Of a DNA stretch of 64,000 nucleotides, positions 55,237 to 64,000 are shown piece by piece. Position 1 is the stretch's first letter. Each line of letters opens with the position of its first letter. Source of the stretch: Weissella thailandensis (GTDB lineage: Bacteria > Bacillota > Bacilli > Lactobacillales > Lactobacillaceae); contig NZ_BJEC01000007.1 of assembly GCF_005405465.1 (NCBI RefSeq), positions 1-64,000 on the forward strand, in the 5' to 3' direction. The notes beneath the pieces were generated by a model. It was not told the DNA's origin. It ran no database searches and saw only the letters and a list, made by a program, of their open reading frames with translations. The position numbers and the translations under genes are program-made.

Positions 55237-55804
55237 TCAATTAGTCCATTGGTGGGATAAGCCTGTATCAGAGGAGATGCGGGAATTTCGACAAAAAATT
55301 GTTATTAAAGATTTTGAATTTGATTTAATGCCAGCCAAGCACTCAGATTTAGAAGATATTATGGCGCTTGAGAAAGCTGCCTATAATGATATAGTTTTAT
55401 GGCCGATGTCAGCATTTGCTGAAGAATTACGGCGAACGCGTGATCGGTTATATGTGATTGTACGTCAGCCTGAAACGGGTTCAATGGTGGCACTGATTGG
55501 GGCGGCTTTTCGTCCGGGTATCCATGAGGTCCACATTACCAATATTATGGTTACACCACATTGGCAAAGTCGAGGTGTAGGTACCTTTCTAGTGATGTAC
55601 ATGATGACGATTGCACAACAAATTAATTTTCATCGTATTTCCTTAGAAGTGCGTGTATCTAATAAACGGGCACAGGAGTTGTATGAACGATTGGGATTCC
55701 AAATTGTTCGTCGAAAAGCGCATTACTATGGCGAAGATGGTGGAGATGCATTTGATATGGCACAGATACTAGGAAATCAAATCGATAATGAACTTCTTAT
55801 ATAA
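55220..55804 (+). CDS. rimI: Ribosomal protein S18 alanine N-acetyltransferase RimI
   Basis: This GNAT acetyltransferase has 194 residues. The ATG at 55220 (AAGGTGGG upstream, inside tsaB) is preferred to an earlier in-frame ATG. After an N-terminal extension of about 35 residues (KKFNQLVHWWDKPVSEEMRE) the GNAT core shows VHITNIMVTPHWQSRGVGT (acetyl-CoA loop, about 114-132) and LEVRVSNKRAQELYERLGFQ. It would acetylate the N-terminus of S18, though for Gram-positives this is mostly inferred. It overlaps both tsaB and the next GNAT gene by 17 bases. Confidence 0.9.
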   Translation: MWKKFNQLVHWWDKPVSEEMREFRQKIVIKDFEFDLMPAKHSDLEDIMALEKAAYNDIVLWPMSAFAEELRRTRDRLYVIVRQPETGSMVALIGAAFRPGIHEVHITNIMVTPHWQSRGVGTFLVMYMMTIAQQINFHRISLEVRVSNKRAQELYERLGFQIVRRKAHYYGEDGGDAFDMAQILGNQIDNELLI

Positions 55805-56240
55805 ACATGACATGACCGCCGAGCAGCTATATCAGCTCGCCGAAGCAGCATACCCAGCTGGTTCACCATGGCGACTAAAAACTTTTCAACAAGACCTAGA
55901 GAATGAGTATTCACATTATGTGGGGATGGTTGATCATGATCAGCTGATAGGCTTTGCCGGCGGCATTTATTTAGATGATGTTTTGGATATTAGCAATGTT
56001 GCTATCTTAAAAGAGCGGCAAGGCAAACATCTGGGAGAAATTTTATTGTGTGCTTGGTTTAATGAATTTTTTGATGGCACGAAGGTCCTGTTAGAAGTTC
56101 GGGCAAGTAATCAAGCAGCGCAGCAGTTGTATCAGCGTTTAGGCTTTAAGACTTATCGTCAACGAAAAGCATATTATAATTACCCTGTGGAGGATGCTGA
56201 TCTGATGATGTTAGAGCTACCGATACAGGTAAAGGAGTAG
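55788..56240 (+). CDS. Second RimI-like GNAT acetyltransferase
   Basis: The 150-residue GNAT protein has an acetyl-CoA loop ILKERQGKHLGEILL (about 74-88) and the closing LLEVRASNQAAQQLYQRLGF shared with RimI. It has no N-terminal extension, unlike its neighbour. The usual Q/RxxGxG/A loop reads RQGKHLG. It starts 17 bases before the rimI stop and ends 3 bases before tsaD. A second GNAT gene here suggests duplication followed by new specificity. Which of the two is the true S18 acetylase cannot be decided from sequence. Confidence 0.85.
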   Translation: MNFLYKHDMTAEQLYQLAEAAYPAGSPWRLKTFQQDLENEYSHYVGMVDHDQLIGFAGGIYLDDVLDISNVAILKERQGKHLGEILLCAWFNEFFDGTKVLLEVRASNQAAQQLYQRLGFKTYRQRKAYYNYPVEDADLMMLELPIQVKE

Positions 56241-56243
56241 AGC

Positions 56244-57269
56244 ATGACAGAAACACGTTATATCATGGCATTTGAGTCAAGTGCTGATGAAACGAGTGTG
56301 GCAATAATAAAAAATGGTGATGAAATCGTTAGTTTAGAGACAGCGACACAAATCAAAAGTCATCAAAGGTTTGGGGGGATTGTTCCCGAAGTTGCGAGTC
56401 GTCACCATATCGAACAGGTAACTATTTTAGCTGATGCAGCACTGGAAGATGCTCAGTTAACATACAGTGATTTAACTGCTATCGGTGTAACACAGGGGCC
56501 CGGATTAGTAGGCGCTCTGTTGATTGGGGTCACAGCCGCAAAGACAATCGCCTGGGCACATCAATTGCCGCTAGTGCCAGTATTACACCTGGCTGGTCAT
56601 ATTAGTGCAGCTAATTTCGTGGCACCTATTCAATATCCTGCACTTGCGTTGATGGTATCTGGTGGCCATACAGAGTTGGTTTTGATGCGCGAAGAGTACG
56701 ATTACGTCGTCATTGGCGATACACGAGATGATGCTGCTGGTGAAAGCTATGACAAGGTTGGCCGGACAATGGGGCTAAAATACCCAGCTGGTAAGACTTT
56801 GGATAACATGGCTCATCGCGGTAAGCCTAACTATAAGTTACCACGTGCCCTGATTGATGACGGTGATTATGACTTTTCTTTCTCAGGGCTAAAAAGTGCG
56901 GTCATTAATTTGATGCATAACGCTGACCAACGTGGTGAAACTGTTAATCATGATGATTTAGCAGCTTCTTTCCAGGAAGCAGTGGTCGATGTGCTAGTAA
57001 GTAAAACATCGCAGGCATTAGACCATTATCAGGTAAAGTCATTTATTGTTGCTGGTGGGGTCGCAGCTAACCGTGGTTTGCGAGATGCGTTGACCGAAAT
57101 GATGGCACAACGATCAAACATTGCATTTATTCCGGTACCTATTAAATTAGCTGGTGATAATGCAGCGATGATTGGTGCAGCTGTTGATATTGCTTATCGT
57201 CATGGTAAACGTGGCGATTGGACGTTAAATGCCAATCCTGCGCTTGAGTTTGAATATGAAGATGAATAA
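56244..57269 (+). CDS. tsaD: tRNA N6-adenosine threonylcarbamoyltransferase TsaD
   Basis: This is the catalytic subunit of t6A37 formation. The 341-residue ASKHA protein has [14 protein letters not shown] (about 9-22), the ASRHHIEQ segment, metal-binding histidines H115 and H119 (HLAGH), and the C-terminal [11 protein letters not shown] and [13 protein letters not shown]. It closes the tsaB-rimI-GNAT-tsaD operon. AAGGAG precedes the ATG. A two-way terminator follows. Confidence 0.96.
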   Translation: MTETRYIMAFESSADETSVAIIKNGDEIVSLETATQIKSHQRFGGIVPEVASRHHIEQVTILADAALEDAQLTYSDLTAIGVTQGPGLVGALLIGVTAAKTIAWAHQLPLVPVLHLAGHISAANFVAPIQYPALALMVSGGHTELVLMREEYDYVVIGDTRDDAAGESYDKVGRTMGLKYPAGKTLDNMAHRGKPNYKLPRALIDDGDYDFSFSGLKSAVINLMHNADQRGETVNHDDLAASFQEAVVDVLVSKTSQALDHYQVKSFIVAGGVAANRGLRDALTEMMAQRSNIAFIPVPIKLAGDNAAMIGAAVDIAYRHGKRGDWTLNANPALEFEYEDE

Positions 57270-57274
57270 ATAAT

Positions 57275-57312
57275 AAAAACGACGTTCAGCCAATTGACTG
57301 AGCGTCGTTTTA
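57275..57312. terminator. Two-way terminator between tsaD and the polyprenyl synthase
   Basis: AAAACGACG pairs with CGTCGTTTT, with an inner TCAG/CTGA. The A- and T-runs on both sides suit both convergent genes. Confidence 0.88.
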
Positions 57313-57346
57313 TGTTAATAATTACTTTTCTACTATATAAGTGTCT

Positions 57347-58336
57347 TTAATTTGCACGTTCTAATAATGCTTCGCTAATAGCCACTAACGTATCCTTTGA
57401 TTCACCCTCTGGCAATTGCGATAAGTAATCCAATGCTTTTTCAGTGTATTCGCTGGCTAAGTCGGTTGCTTCATCAACCGCACCAGAAGCAATAACCATA
57501 TCACGTAATTGGATAGCCTCTTCATTGGTGATGCTTTCCTTCTTCGCTAAAAGCTTTTGAATCTCAGGTTTATTTTGCATAGCAATGATCAATGGGGCAG
57601 AATAGACCCCCTCACGAACATCTTGTAGAGTTGGTTTGCCTAAGTCTGTTGTGGTTGATTGGTAATCTAAAATATCATCTAAAATTTGAAAAGCCATGCC
57701 AACATTGTAGGCAAAGTCGGTCACTAAGTTAACGAATTCTTCAGGAGCGTCACCATTTGTCGCACCTAATTTCGCAGAAAGTACAAACAAAGCGGCTGTC
57801 TTACCAGCGATTTGTTCTTTATAATCGGCTAATGTCATATGACGATCATAATGATTAGTACGCTGGGTAAGTTCGCCAGTTAAAATGTCTTCTAGTAATT
57901 TCGTTGATTGACGAACGACTGTCATGTCGTCAGTATGAAAGGCTAGTGTTTTGAAGGTCGCAGCAAACAGATAGTCACCAGCGTATGCTGCGATATCTTT
58001 GCCAAATTTTGATTGTATGCTTGGCGCATGTCGTCGTTCTGGTGAATCATCAATAATATCATCGTGAACAAGCGTTGCCGTGTGGAGCATTTCAATTGAG
58101 GCAGCAATATGTTTTAGTTTTGAAGCATTACCGGGGTAGAATTGCCCGATAATAATTACGAACGCTGGTCGTAGCATTTTGCCGCCAGCGCGGAACATAT
58201 CCAATAATGCCTTCTCAACTTCTTTATCATTTGCCTTTAATGAGTCCTGGATAATAAATAACACATCTTGGAGTTCTTTTTGAACTGATGGAAATCTTTC
58301 CCACATTTTGTGGATTTGCGTAAGTGATTGTTTCAT
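57347..58336 (-). CDS. Polyprenyl diphosphate synthase (trans, heptaprenyl/octaprenyl type)
   Basis: It condenses isopentenyl diphosphate units onto an allylic primer. The 329-residue protein has the first aspartate-rich motif DDIIDD (in LVHDDIIDDSPERRH), GKMLRPAF before it and the second DDILDY motif. The ATG at 58336 has AAGGAA about 10 bases upstream; an in-frame ATG 42 bases earlier has no ribosome binding site. Such enzymes make menaquinone side chains, but many of these bacteria lack full menaquinone synthesis, so the product's use is open. No partner hepS-type gene is adjacent. Confidence 0.88.
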   Translation of the reverse strand: MKQSLTQIHKMWERFPSVQKELQDVLFIIQDSLKANDKEVEKALLDMFRAGGKMLRPAFVIIIGQFYPGNASKLKHIAASIEMLHTATLVHDDIIDDSPERRHAPSIQSKFGKDIAAYAGDYLFAATFKTLAFHTDDMTVVRQSTKLLEDILTGELTQRTNHYDRHMTLADYKEQIAGKTAALFVLSAKLGATNGDAPEEFVNLVTDFAYNVGMAFQILDDILDYQSTTTDLGKPTLQDVREGVYSAPLIIAMQNKPEIQKLLAKKESITNEEAIQLRDMVIASGAVDEATDLASEYTEKALDYLSQLPEGESKDTLVAISEALLERAN

Positions 58337-58802
58337 TAATTTGGAATTCCTTAAATCTACTATATTGTGTAACATCAATTGACATAACGTCTTTTAAACT
58401 ATCATCTATTATATATGAAAAAAAGCGAATCGACAGACGAAATTTAATCTATAAAAAATAATTAACAATCATGAGAGTTTATATTGGTATTTGGTTTTTA
58501 AATTGTGTATGATGAATGACGTTGTGATACAAAAAACAGATCAAAAATTGTTTGAAAAAAATAAACAAAATGCTTGCGTATCAAGCATGACTGCTGTATC
58601 ATAATCAAGTACGCGAAATGTGGGACACACATAAATGTGTCTCGCATATTGGCGTGCCATTGACGAGCAATGATGTGGGAGGTTGCGACACACCCGGCAG
58701 CATTGCCACAAGGCCCATTGCCATGGAGCCTTGTGGGGCGTGTCGGTAGTTTCCACGGAGTTAGTTTCATATTCCAATATGGACGAAGGGAGAATTTATA
58801 TC
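58337..58802 (+). other. S10 operon leader region with promoters and structured RNA
   Basis: This 466-base stretch contains no convincing gene. TTGGTA (58485-58490) and TATGAT (58508-58513), spacer 17, form the best promoter; TTGCGT/TATCAT near 58574-58602 is a second possibility. A 12-bp hairpin lies at 58618-58647 (loop CATAAA), a small CATTG/CAATG at 58658-58672, and a large fold at 58686-58745 (outer CGACAC/GTGTCG, inner CCACAAGGC/GCCTTGTGG capped by CCAT/ATGG). No T-run follows, so any control would be by translation or protein binding. Confidence 0.65.
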
Positions 58803-59111
58803 ATGGCAAATAAGAAAATTCGTATCCGTTTAAAGGCTTACGAGCACAAGATCTTGGATTCATCAGCTGAAAAGATCGTTGAAACGGCAAAGCGTACAGG
58901 TGCTGAAATTTCAGGTCCTATTCCATTGCCAACGGAACGCACGGTCTACACAGTTTTGAGTTCACCTCACAAGCACAAGGATGCACGTGAGCAATTCGAA
59001 TTGCGTACTCACAAGCGTTTGATCGACATCATGAACCCAACTGCTAAGACAGTCGATGCATTGTCAAAGTTGGAATTGCCAAGTGGTGTTGATATCGAAA
59101 TTAAGTTGTAA
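58803..59111 (+). CDS. rpsJ: 30S ribosomal protein S10
   Basis: Binds 16S rRNA and also acts with NusB in antitermination. The ATG at 58803 (AAGGGAG 10 bases upstream) gives 102 residues beginning [19 protein letters not shown], the standard form. [10 protein letters not shown]-like [14 protein letters not shown] is kept. It is first in the S10 operon, behind a structured leader. A 93-base gap to rplC follows. Confidence 0.97.
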   Translation: MANKKIRIRLKAYEHKILDSSAEKIVETAKRTGAEISGPIPLPTERTVYTVLSSPHKHKDAREQFELRTHKRLIDIMNPTAKTVDALSKLELPSGVDIEIKL

Positions 59112-59204
59112 TTCTTATAGCTTAGATTATAGATAATCAATTTGCCTGGTTATGCATTTAACTAACCAAAAATATTAGATTTACTATTTGAAAAGGAGAT
59201 AGTC

Positions 59205-59831
59205 ATGACTACTAAGGGTATCTTAGGCCGCAAAGTCGGCATGACTCAGGTATTCACTGAGACTGGTGAACTTATCCCTGTAACAGTTGTTGAAGCTACG
59301 CCAAACGTTGTTCTTCAAGTTAAGACTTTGGAAAATGACGGTTACAACGCACTTCAATTGGGTTACCAAGATAAGCGCCAAGTTTTGAGCAACAAACCTG
59401 AGCAAGGTCACGTTGCCAAAGCAAACACGACCCCTAAGCGCTACATTCGTGAAATCCGCGATGCTGAGGGAGAATTCAATGTTGGGGATGAAGTTAAGGT
59501 TGATATCTTCGCCGCTGGTGAAGCTGTTGACGTAACTGGAATTACGAAGGGTCATGGTTACCAAGGTAACATCAAGAAGGATGGCCAAGCTCGTGGACCT
59601 ATGGCTCACGGTTCTCGTTACCACCGTCGTCCTGGTTCATTGGGTGCCATTATTAACCGCGTCTTCAAGGGTAAGAAGTTGCCTGGACGCATGGGTAACC
59701 GTAAGCGTACTGTACAAAACTTGCAAGTTGTTCGCGTTGATGTAGAAAACAACGTGATCTTGGTTAAGGGTAATGTTCCTGGTGCCAACAAGTCACTTGT
59801 TACTGTTAAGTACTCAAAAAAAGCTAAGTAA
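59205..59831 (+). CDS. rplC: 50S ribosomal protein L3
   Basis: Early-assembling 23S rRNA binding protein of 208 residues. The beginning [20 protein letters not shown] and the loop near the peptidyl transferase centre ([15 protein letters not shown], about 129-143) are complete, with no insertion seen at positions linked to pleuromutilin resistance as far as can be told by eye. AAAAGGAGAT precedes the ATG. Confidence 0.97.
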   Translation: MTTKGILGRKVGMTQVFTETGELIPVTVVEATPNVVLQVKTLENDGYNALQLGYQDKRQVLSNKPEQGHVAKANTTPKRYIREIRDAEGEFNVGDEVKVDIFAAGEAVDVTGITKGHGYQGNIKKDGQARGPMAHGSRYHRRPGSLGAIINRVFKGKKLPGRMGNRKRTVQNLQVVRVDVENNVILVKGNVPGANKSLVTVKYSKKAK

Positions 59832-59855
59832 TAAGGACGAAGGGAGGAAATAATC

Positions 59856-60479
59856 ATGACTAAGGTTGCTTTGTTTAAGCAAGATGGTTCAAATGCCGGT
59901 GATATTGAATTAAACGATTCAGTATTTGGTGTAGAGCCAAACAACAATGTCATTACGGATGCCGTATTGATGCAACGCGCTTCAATGCGTCAAGGTACAC
60001 ATGCTGTAAAGAACCGTTCAGCGGTTTCTGGTGGTGGAAAGAAGCCTTGGCGTCAAAAGGGTACAGGTCGTGCCCGTCAAGGTTCAATCCGTTCACCACA
60101 ATGGCGTGGCGGTGGAATTGTCTTCGGACCTACACCACGTTCATATGCCTACAAGATGCCTAAGAAGGCTTACCGTTTGGCATTGAAGTCAGTGTTGTCA
60201 CAAAAGGTTTTGGATTCTTCATTGGTTGTTGTTGATGCATTGTCATTCGACGCACCAAAGACTAAGGAATTTAAGGCAGTTTTGAACAACTTAAACGTAA
60301 ATGAAAAGACGTTGGTTGTCTTGGACGATGATAATGCTAATGCAGCACTAGCAGCACGTAACTTAGAAAACGTGACTGTTATGACTGCTAAGGGTGTTAA
60401 CGTGCTTGACGTAATCAACAACGATAAGTTGGTTGTAGTTCAATCAGCTTTGGCACAAGTTGAGGAGGTTTTGGCATAA
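59856..60479 (+). CDS. rplD: 50S ribosomal protein L4
   Basis: The 207-residue protein has the long extended loop lining the exit tunnel, [20 protein letters not shown] (about 60-79), which carries the macrolide-related [12 protein letters not shown] segment in wild-type form. In E. coli L4 is the autoregulator of the S10 operon through the leader; here that role is only a possibility, given the leader at 58337-58802. The stop shares a base with the rplW start. Confidence 0.97.
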   Translation: MTKVALFKQDGSNAGDIELNDSVFGVEPNNNVITDAVLMQRASMRQGTHAVKNRSAVSGGGKKPWRQKGTGRARQGSIRSPQWRGGGIVFGPTPRSYAYKMPKKAYRLALKSVLSQKVLDSSLVVVDALSFDAPKTKEFKAVLNNLNVNEKTLVVLDDDNANAALAARNLENVTVMTAKGVNVLDVINNDKLVVVQSALAQVEEVLA

Positions 60480-60766
60480 TGGACGCACGCGATATCATTT
60501 TGCGCCCGGTCATCACTGAACAAACGATGAGCGTTTTGGATGAAAAGCGTTACACGTTTGAAGTTGATGTTCGCGCCACTAAGCCACAAGTTAAGCGTGC
60601 TGTTGAAGAAATTTTCGACGTTAAAGTTGAAAAGATCAACACTGCTAACGTACGTGGTAAGTTGAAGCGTCAAGGACGCTTTGCTGGTTACACTAAGAAG
60701 CGTAAGAAGGCAACTGTTACGTTGTCTGAAGCTTCAAAGGACATTCAATTGTTCAACGAAAACTAA
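60479..60766 (+). CDS. rplW: 50S ribosomal protein L23
   Basis: Exit-tunnel rim protein of 95 residues and docking site for trigger factor and SRP. The start overlaps the rplD stop by one base, with GAGGAGG upstream. [20 protein letters not shown] and [17 protein letters not shown] are typical. Confidence 0.96.
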   Translation: MDARDIILRPVITEQTMSVLDEKRYTFEVDVRATKPQVKRAVEEIFDVKVEKINTANVRGKLKRQGRFAGYTKKRKKATVTLSEASKDIQLFNEN

Positions 60767-60782
60767 TTAGGAGGAAATTAGC

Positions 60783-61616
60783 GTGGCTATCAAGAAGTAC
60801 AAGCCAACCTCTAACGGTCGTCGTAATATGACGTCTTCAGATTTTTCTGAAATCACTAAGACGACGCCTGAAAAGAGCTTGTTGGAATCAAAGTCAAACA
60901 CTGGTGCTCGTAACTCATACGGTCACATGACTGTACGCCATCGTGGTGGTGGACACAAGCGCCAATACCGTATTATCGACTTCAAGCGTACTAAGGATGA
61001 TGTACCAGCTAAGGTTGTTGCGATCGAATATGATCCAAACCGTACTGCAAACATCGCTTTGCTACAATACACTGATGGTACTAAGGCATATATCTTGGCA
61101 CCTAAGGGCTTGGAAGTTGGTATGACAGTTCAATCTGGAGAAGATGCTGATATTAAGTTAGGTAACTCATTACCATTATCAAAGATTCCTGATGGAACTC
61201 AAATTCACAATATCGAATTAAAGCCTGGTCATGGTGGACAACTTGTCCGTTCAGCTGGAGCATCAGCTCAAGTGCTAGGTAAAGAAGGAAAGTACGTACT
61301 AGTTCGCCTACAATCAGGTGAAGTTCGTATGATCTTGGCAGTAAACCGTGCCACAGTTGGAGTTGTTGGAAACGAACAACACTCATTGATCAGCTGGGGT
61401 AAGGCTGGTCGCCGTCGTTGGAAGGGTCAACGTCCACACGTTCGTGGATCTGTAATGAATCCTAACGATCACCCTCATGGAGGTGGTGAAGGAAAGGCTC
61501 CTGTTGGAATGCCATCACCATTGTCACCATGGGGTAAGAAGACAGCTGGTAAGAAGACACGTAACGAAAAGGCACGTTCATCAAAGTTTATCGTTCGTAG
61601 CCGTAAGAACAAGTAA
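60783..61616 (+). CDS. rplB: 50S ribosomal protein L2
   Basis: Core 23S rRNA protein of 277 residues near the peptidyl transferase centre. It starts with GTG (60783) after TAGGAGGAAA. The C-terminal functional segment [16 protein letters not shown], including the essential histidine, and the conserved [19 protein letters not shown] are present. Confidence 0.97.
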   Translation: MAIKKYKPTSNGRRNMTSSDFSEITKTTPEKSLLESKSNTGARNSYGHMTVRHRGGGHKRQYRIIDFKRTKDDVPAKVVAIEYDPNRTANIALLQYTDGTKAYILAPKGLEVGMTVQSGEDADIKLGNSLPLSKIPDGTQIHNIELKPGHGGQLVRSAGASAQVLGKEGKYVLVRLQSGEVRMILAVNRATVGVVGNEQHSLISWGKAGRRRWKGQRPHVRGSVMNPNDHPHGGGEGKAPVGMPSPLSPWGKKTAGKKTRNEKARSSKFIVRSRKNK

Positions 61617-61668
61617 AAATAGATTCCAGCTATTATAAGTTTTTAAAAAACGAGAGGAGGACCTCAAA

Positions 61669-61950
61669 ATGGGTCGTAGCCTAAAGAAGGGGCCATTTGC
61701 TGATGCTTCTTTGTTAAAGAAGGTCGAAGAGGCTAATGCTTCAGATAAGCATACTGTCATCAAGACATGGTCACGTCGCTCAACGATTTTCCCAAGTTTC
61801 ATCGGATTAACTTTTGCAGTTTACGATGGTCGTAAGCACATGCCAGTTTTGGTACAAGAAGACATGGTTGGTCACAAACTTGGAGAGTTCGTTCCTACGC
61901 GTACGTTCCGCGGACACGCAGCAGACGATAAAGCAACTATTCGTAAGTAA
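61669..61950 (+). CDS. rpsS: 30S ribosomal protein S19
   Basis: Head protein of the small subunit, 93 residues. [19 protein letters not shown] and [15 protein letters not shown] are diagnostic. AGAGGAGGAC precedes the ATG. Confidence 0.97.
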   Translation: MGRSLKKGPFADASLLKKVEEANASDKHTVIKTWSRRSTIFPSFIGLTFAVYDGRKHMPVLVQEDMVGHKLGEFVPTRTFRGHAADDKATIRK

Positions 61951-61966
61951 TTAGGAGGACAATACA

Positions 61967-62314
61967 ATGGCTGAACAAATCACGTCAGCACGCGCCACGG
62001 CCAAACTCGTTCGTGTCGCTCCACGTAAGGTCCGCCAAGTGCTTGACCAAGTTCGTGGTAAGTCTGTGGCTGAGGCATTTGCAATTTTGCAATTCTTGCC
62101 AAACCACAGCTCAGAAAATGTATACAAAGTGTTGAACTCAGCAGTAGCAAACGCTGAGAACAACTTCTCATTAGATCGCGAAGATTTGGTAGTGGCTGAA
62201 GCCTTTGCAAACGAAGGACCAACGTTAAAGCGTTTCCGTCCACGTGCTAAGGGATCAGCTTCACCAATCAACAAGCGTACAAGCCACATTACTATTGTGG
62301 TAAAAGAAAAGTAA
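61967..62314 (+). CDS. rplV: 50S ribosomal protein L22
   Basis: Exit-tunnel protein of 115 residues. [19 protein letters not shown] and the C-terminal hairpin [20 protein letters not shown], the macrolide-relevant loop, are intact. TTAGGAGGAC is the ribosome binding site. Confidence 0.97.
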   Translation: MAEQITSARATAKLVRVAPRKVRQVLDQVRGKSVAEAFAILQFLPNHSSENVYKVLNSAVANAENNFSLDREDLVVAEAFANEGPTLKRFRPRAKGSASPINKRTSHITIVVKEK

Positions 62315-62327
62315 GGAGGGTTGAGTC

Positions 62328-62996
62328 ATGGGTCACAAAATTAACCCAGCTGGTATGCGTGTCGGTATCATCCGCGACTGGGATGCCAAATGGTACGCAA
62401 ATAAGAAGGACTTCGCAACAACTTTGCACGAAGATTTAAAGTTGCGTGAGTACATCGAAGCTAAGTTGGCTGAAGCATCAATTTCACGTGTTGAAATTGA
62501 GCGTACTGCTAACCGTGTAAATATCTCAATCCACACTGCTAAGCCAGGTATGGTTATTGGTAAAGGTGGATCTGAAGTTGATGCATTGCGTAATGAGCTT
62601 GCAAAGCTTGTTGCCAAGGGTGAACGTGTTCACATCAACATCATTGAGATCAAGAAGCCTGATTTGGACGCCCAATTGGTAGGCTCACAAATTGCAGCAG
62701 ACTTGGTTCGCCGTGTGGCTTTCCGTCGTGCAATGCGTAGTGCTATCCAACGTGCAACTCGTGCTGGTGCCAAAGGTATCAAGACACAAGTTTCTGGACG
62801 TTTGAATGGTGCAGATATGTCTCGTGTTGAACAATATACAGAGGGTACAGTGCCTTTGCACACATTGCGTGCAGACATTGACTACTCATGGAATGAGGCA
62901 GAGACTACTTACGGTCAAATCGGAGTTAAGACTTGGATTTACCGTGGTGATATTTTGCCAGAGATAAAGTCAGAAAAGAAGCAAGGAGGCGAGTAA
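62328..62996 (+). CDS. rpsC: 30S ribosomal protein S3
   Basis: 222-residue mRNA-entry protein with the KH domain ([20 protein letters not shown], about 75-94) and the C-terminal S3 domain ([17 protein letters not shown]). AAGGAGGG precedes the ATG. One base separates its stop from the rplP ATG. Confidence 0.97.
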   Translation: MGHKINPAGMRVGIIRDWDAKWYANKKDFATTLHEDLKLREYIEAKLAEASISRVEIERTANRVNISIHTAKPGMVIGKGGSEVDALRNELAKLVAKGERVHINIIEIKKPDLDAQLVGSQIAADLVRRVAFRRAMRSAIQRATRAGAKGIKTQVSGRLNGADMSRVEQYTEGTVPLHTLRADIDYSWNEAETTYGQIGVKTWIYRGDILPEIKSEKKQGGE

Positions 62997-62997
62997 C

Positions 62998-63417
62998 ATG
63001 CTAGTTCCAAAGCGTGTAAAGTACCGTCGACCACACCGCGGTAAGATGCGTGGTGAGGCTAAAGGTGGTAAGACAGTAGCTTTCGGAGATTTCGGTTTAC
63101 AAGCTACTGAGTCACACTGGATTACAAACCGTCAAATCGAGGCTGCTCGTATTACTATGACGCGTTACATGAAGCGTGGTGGTAAAGTATGGATTAAGAT
63201 TTTTCCACACTTGTCATACACTTCAAAGGGTGTTGGTGTTCGTATGGGTAACGGAAAAGGTACCCCAGAAGGCTGGGTAGCACCTGTAAAGCGCGGCAAG
63301 GTTATGTTTGAAGTCGGTGGTGTTCCTGAAGAGGTTGCCCGTGAAGCCTTGCGTCTTGCATCTAACAAGTTGCCAGTTAAGACTAAGGTCTTGGCTCGTC
63401 AAGTGGAGGGTGAATAA
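62998..63417 (+). CDS. rplP: 50S ribosomal protein L16
   Basis: 139-residue A-site region protein beginning [40 protein letters not shown] is conserved. GCAAGGAGGCGAG at the end of rpsC serves as ribosome binding site. The stop overlaps the rpmC start by one base. Confidence 0.97.
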   Translation: MLVPKRVKYRRPHRGKMRGEAKGGKTVAFGDFGLQATESHWITNRQIEAARITMTRYMKRGGKVWIKIFPHLSYTSKGVGVRMGNGKGTPEGWVAPVKRGKVMFEVGGVPEEVAREALRLASNKLPVKTKVLARQVEGE

Positions 63418-63623
63418 TGAAGATCAAGGATCAAAAAAATGAAATCAAGGGTCTCAGCCAAGCTGAGCTGGTTGCCCAAGAAAAGAGCTACAAGGAAGAG
63501 TTATTTAATTTGCGTTTCCAATTAGCTACAGGTCAACTTGAGAACACGGCGCGATTGTCAGAAGTACGTAAGCAAATTGCCCGTATCAAGACGGTCATTC
63601 GTCAACAAGAATTGAACAAGTAG
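63417..63623 (+). CDS. rpmC: 50S ribosomal protein L29
   Basis: 68-residue two-helix exit-tunnel protein. [19 protein letters not shown] is the family core. It overlaps the rplP stop by one base (TAATG), with GGAGGGTG just upstream. Confidence 0.96.
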   Translation: MKIKDQKNEIKGLSQAELVAQEKSYKEELFNLRFQLATGQLENTARLSEVRKQIARIKTVIRQQELNK

Positions 63624-63646
63624 ACTAAGAGAGGAGACCGTTCGTT

Positions 63647-63913
63647 ATGACTGAAGCTCGTAACACACGTAAGACTTACCAAGGCCGCGTGGTTTCAGAT
63701 AAGATGGATAAGACAGTGACTGTTGCAATCAACACTTACAAGAACCACCCAGTTTACGGTAAGCGTGTTAAGTACACGAAAAAGTTTAAGGCTCACGATG
63801 AGAACAACGAAGCTAAGACAGGTGATTTGGTACGTATCATGGAGACGCGCCCAACGTCAGCTACAAAGCGCTTCCGTTTGGTAGAAATCGTCGAGAAGGC
63901 CGTTATTATCTAA
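63647..63913 (+). CDS. rpsQ: 30S ribosomal protein S17
   Basis: 88-residue 16S rRNA binding protein with [20 protein letters not shown] and [30 protein letters not shown] precedes the ATG. Confidence 0.97.
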   Translation: MTEARNTRKTYQGRVVSDKMDKTVTVAINTYKNHPVYGKRVKYTKKFKAHDENNEAKTGDLVRIMETRPTSATKRFRLVEIVEKAVII

Positions 63914-63958
63914 TCGTTTAATCTCGAATATTACCAATAACGGAAGGAGGACAAAATC

Positions 63959-64000
63959 GTGATTCAACAAGAAAGTCGTTTAAAGGTTGCTGATAACTCA
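63959..64000 (+). CDS. rplN: 50S ribosomal protein L14 (partial, runs off the right edge)
   Basis: The GTG at 63959 follows GAAGGAGGACAAAATC and opens IQQESRLKVADNS after the initiator, the standard start of L14. Only 14 codons are inside the window. Its place after rpsQ is the canonical S10-spc order. Confidence 0.95.
   Translation, partial: MIQQESRLKVADNS

Noticed and set aside
58498-58777. Two overlapping minus-strand frames in the S10 leader
   Set aside because: They overlap each other, lack ribosome binding sites and arise from the inverted repeats of the leader.
59223-59624. 133-residue minus-strand frame inside rplC
   Set aside because: rplC is certain on the other strand; the frame mirrors its codon pattern.

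Overview
The window is an ordinary low-to-middle G+C Firmicutes chromosome segment of the lactic acid bacteria type. Gene order (tdk-prfA-prmC-ywlC-glyA-upp next to the ATP synthase operon; ctsR-clpC without mcsA/mcsB; rpoB-rpoC; dnaX-ebfC-recR; the S10 operon), codon use and the RpoB/RpoC sequences point to the Leuconostoc/Weissella branch of the Lactobacillaceae, most likely Weissella. This is my reading and no database was searched. No rRNA, prophage, CRISPR array or plasmid module is visible. The only hint of a mobile element is a possible transposase start at the extreme left edge.

Layout: two tandem tRNA-Asn genes (minus strand) at 132-407; a MucBP/SH3-like protein and manA; murT-gatD (lipid II amidation); tdk-prfA-prmC-ywlC-glyA-upp (nucleotide salvage, translation termination, tRNA t6A, one-carbon metabolism); an NAD(P)-binding protein and a PyrR-attenuated uracil permease; the complete atpBEFHAGDC operon; a deoxynucleoside kinase and serS; a tRNA-Leu/Thr/Gly/Arg cluster; ctsR-clpC with a CtsR operator; rpoB-rpoC behind an attenuator-like leader; an iron-type alcohol dehydrogenase. 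From 34 to 45 kb lies the least conserved part: rlmA, an XRE regulator beside a DnaA-box cluster, a methyltransferase-like protein, a ClC channel, a tiny PspC protein, a sugar porter, pepF, an Lsa-type ABC-F gene with a leader peptide and attenuator, and an alpha/beta hydrolase. Housekeeping resumes with tadA, SRP RNA, dnaX-ebfC-recR-yaaL, tmk-darA-holB-rsmI, an acyl-ACP thioesterase, galE, tsaB-rimI-GNAT-tsaD, a polyprenyl synthase, and the S10 ribosomal protein operon, which runs off the right edge in rplN.

Several functions join up. YwlC, TsaB and TsaD are three of the proteins for t6A modification. TadA makes inosine for the A34 tRNAs, and two such tRNAs (Arg-ACG and the less usual Thr-AGT) are in the window. 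DnaX and HolB belong to the same clamp loader, and RecR and EbfC travel with them.

The most interesting non-coding signals are: the leader ORF plus long terminator ahead of the ABC-F gene (41802-42016); four DnaA-box matches in 51 bp at 35245-35295, far from any dnaA gene; a 22-bp hairpin between rpoB and rpoC; a structured S10 operon leader; an interspersed repeat family near terminators; and a MurT that lacks all four zinc-ribbon cysteines. I did not find a clear-cut new defence or biosynthetic system.
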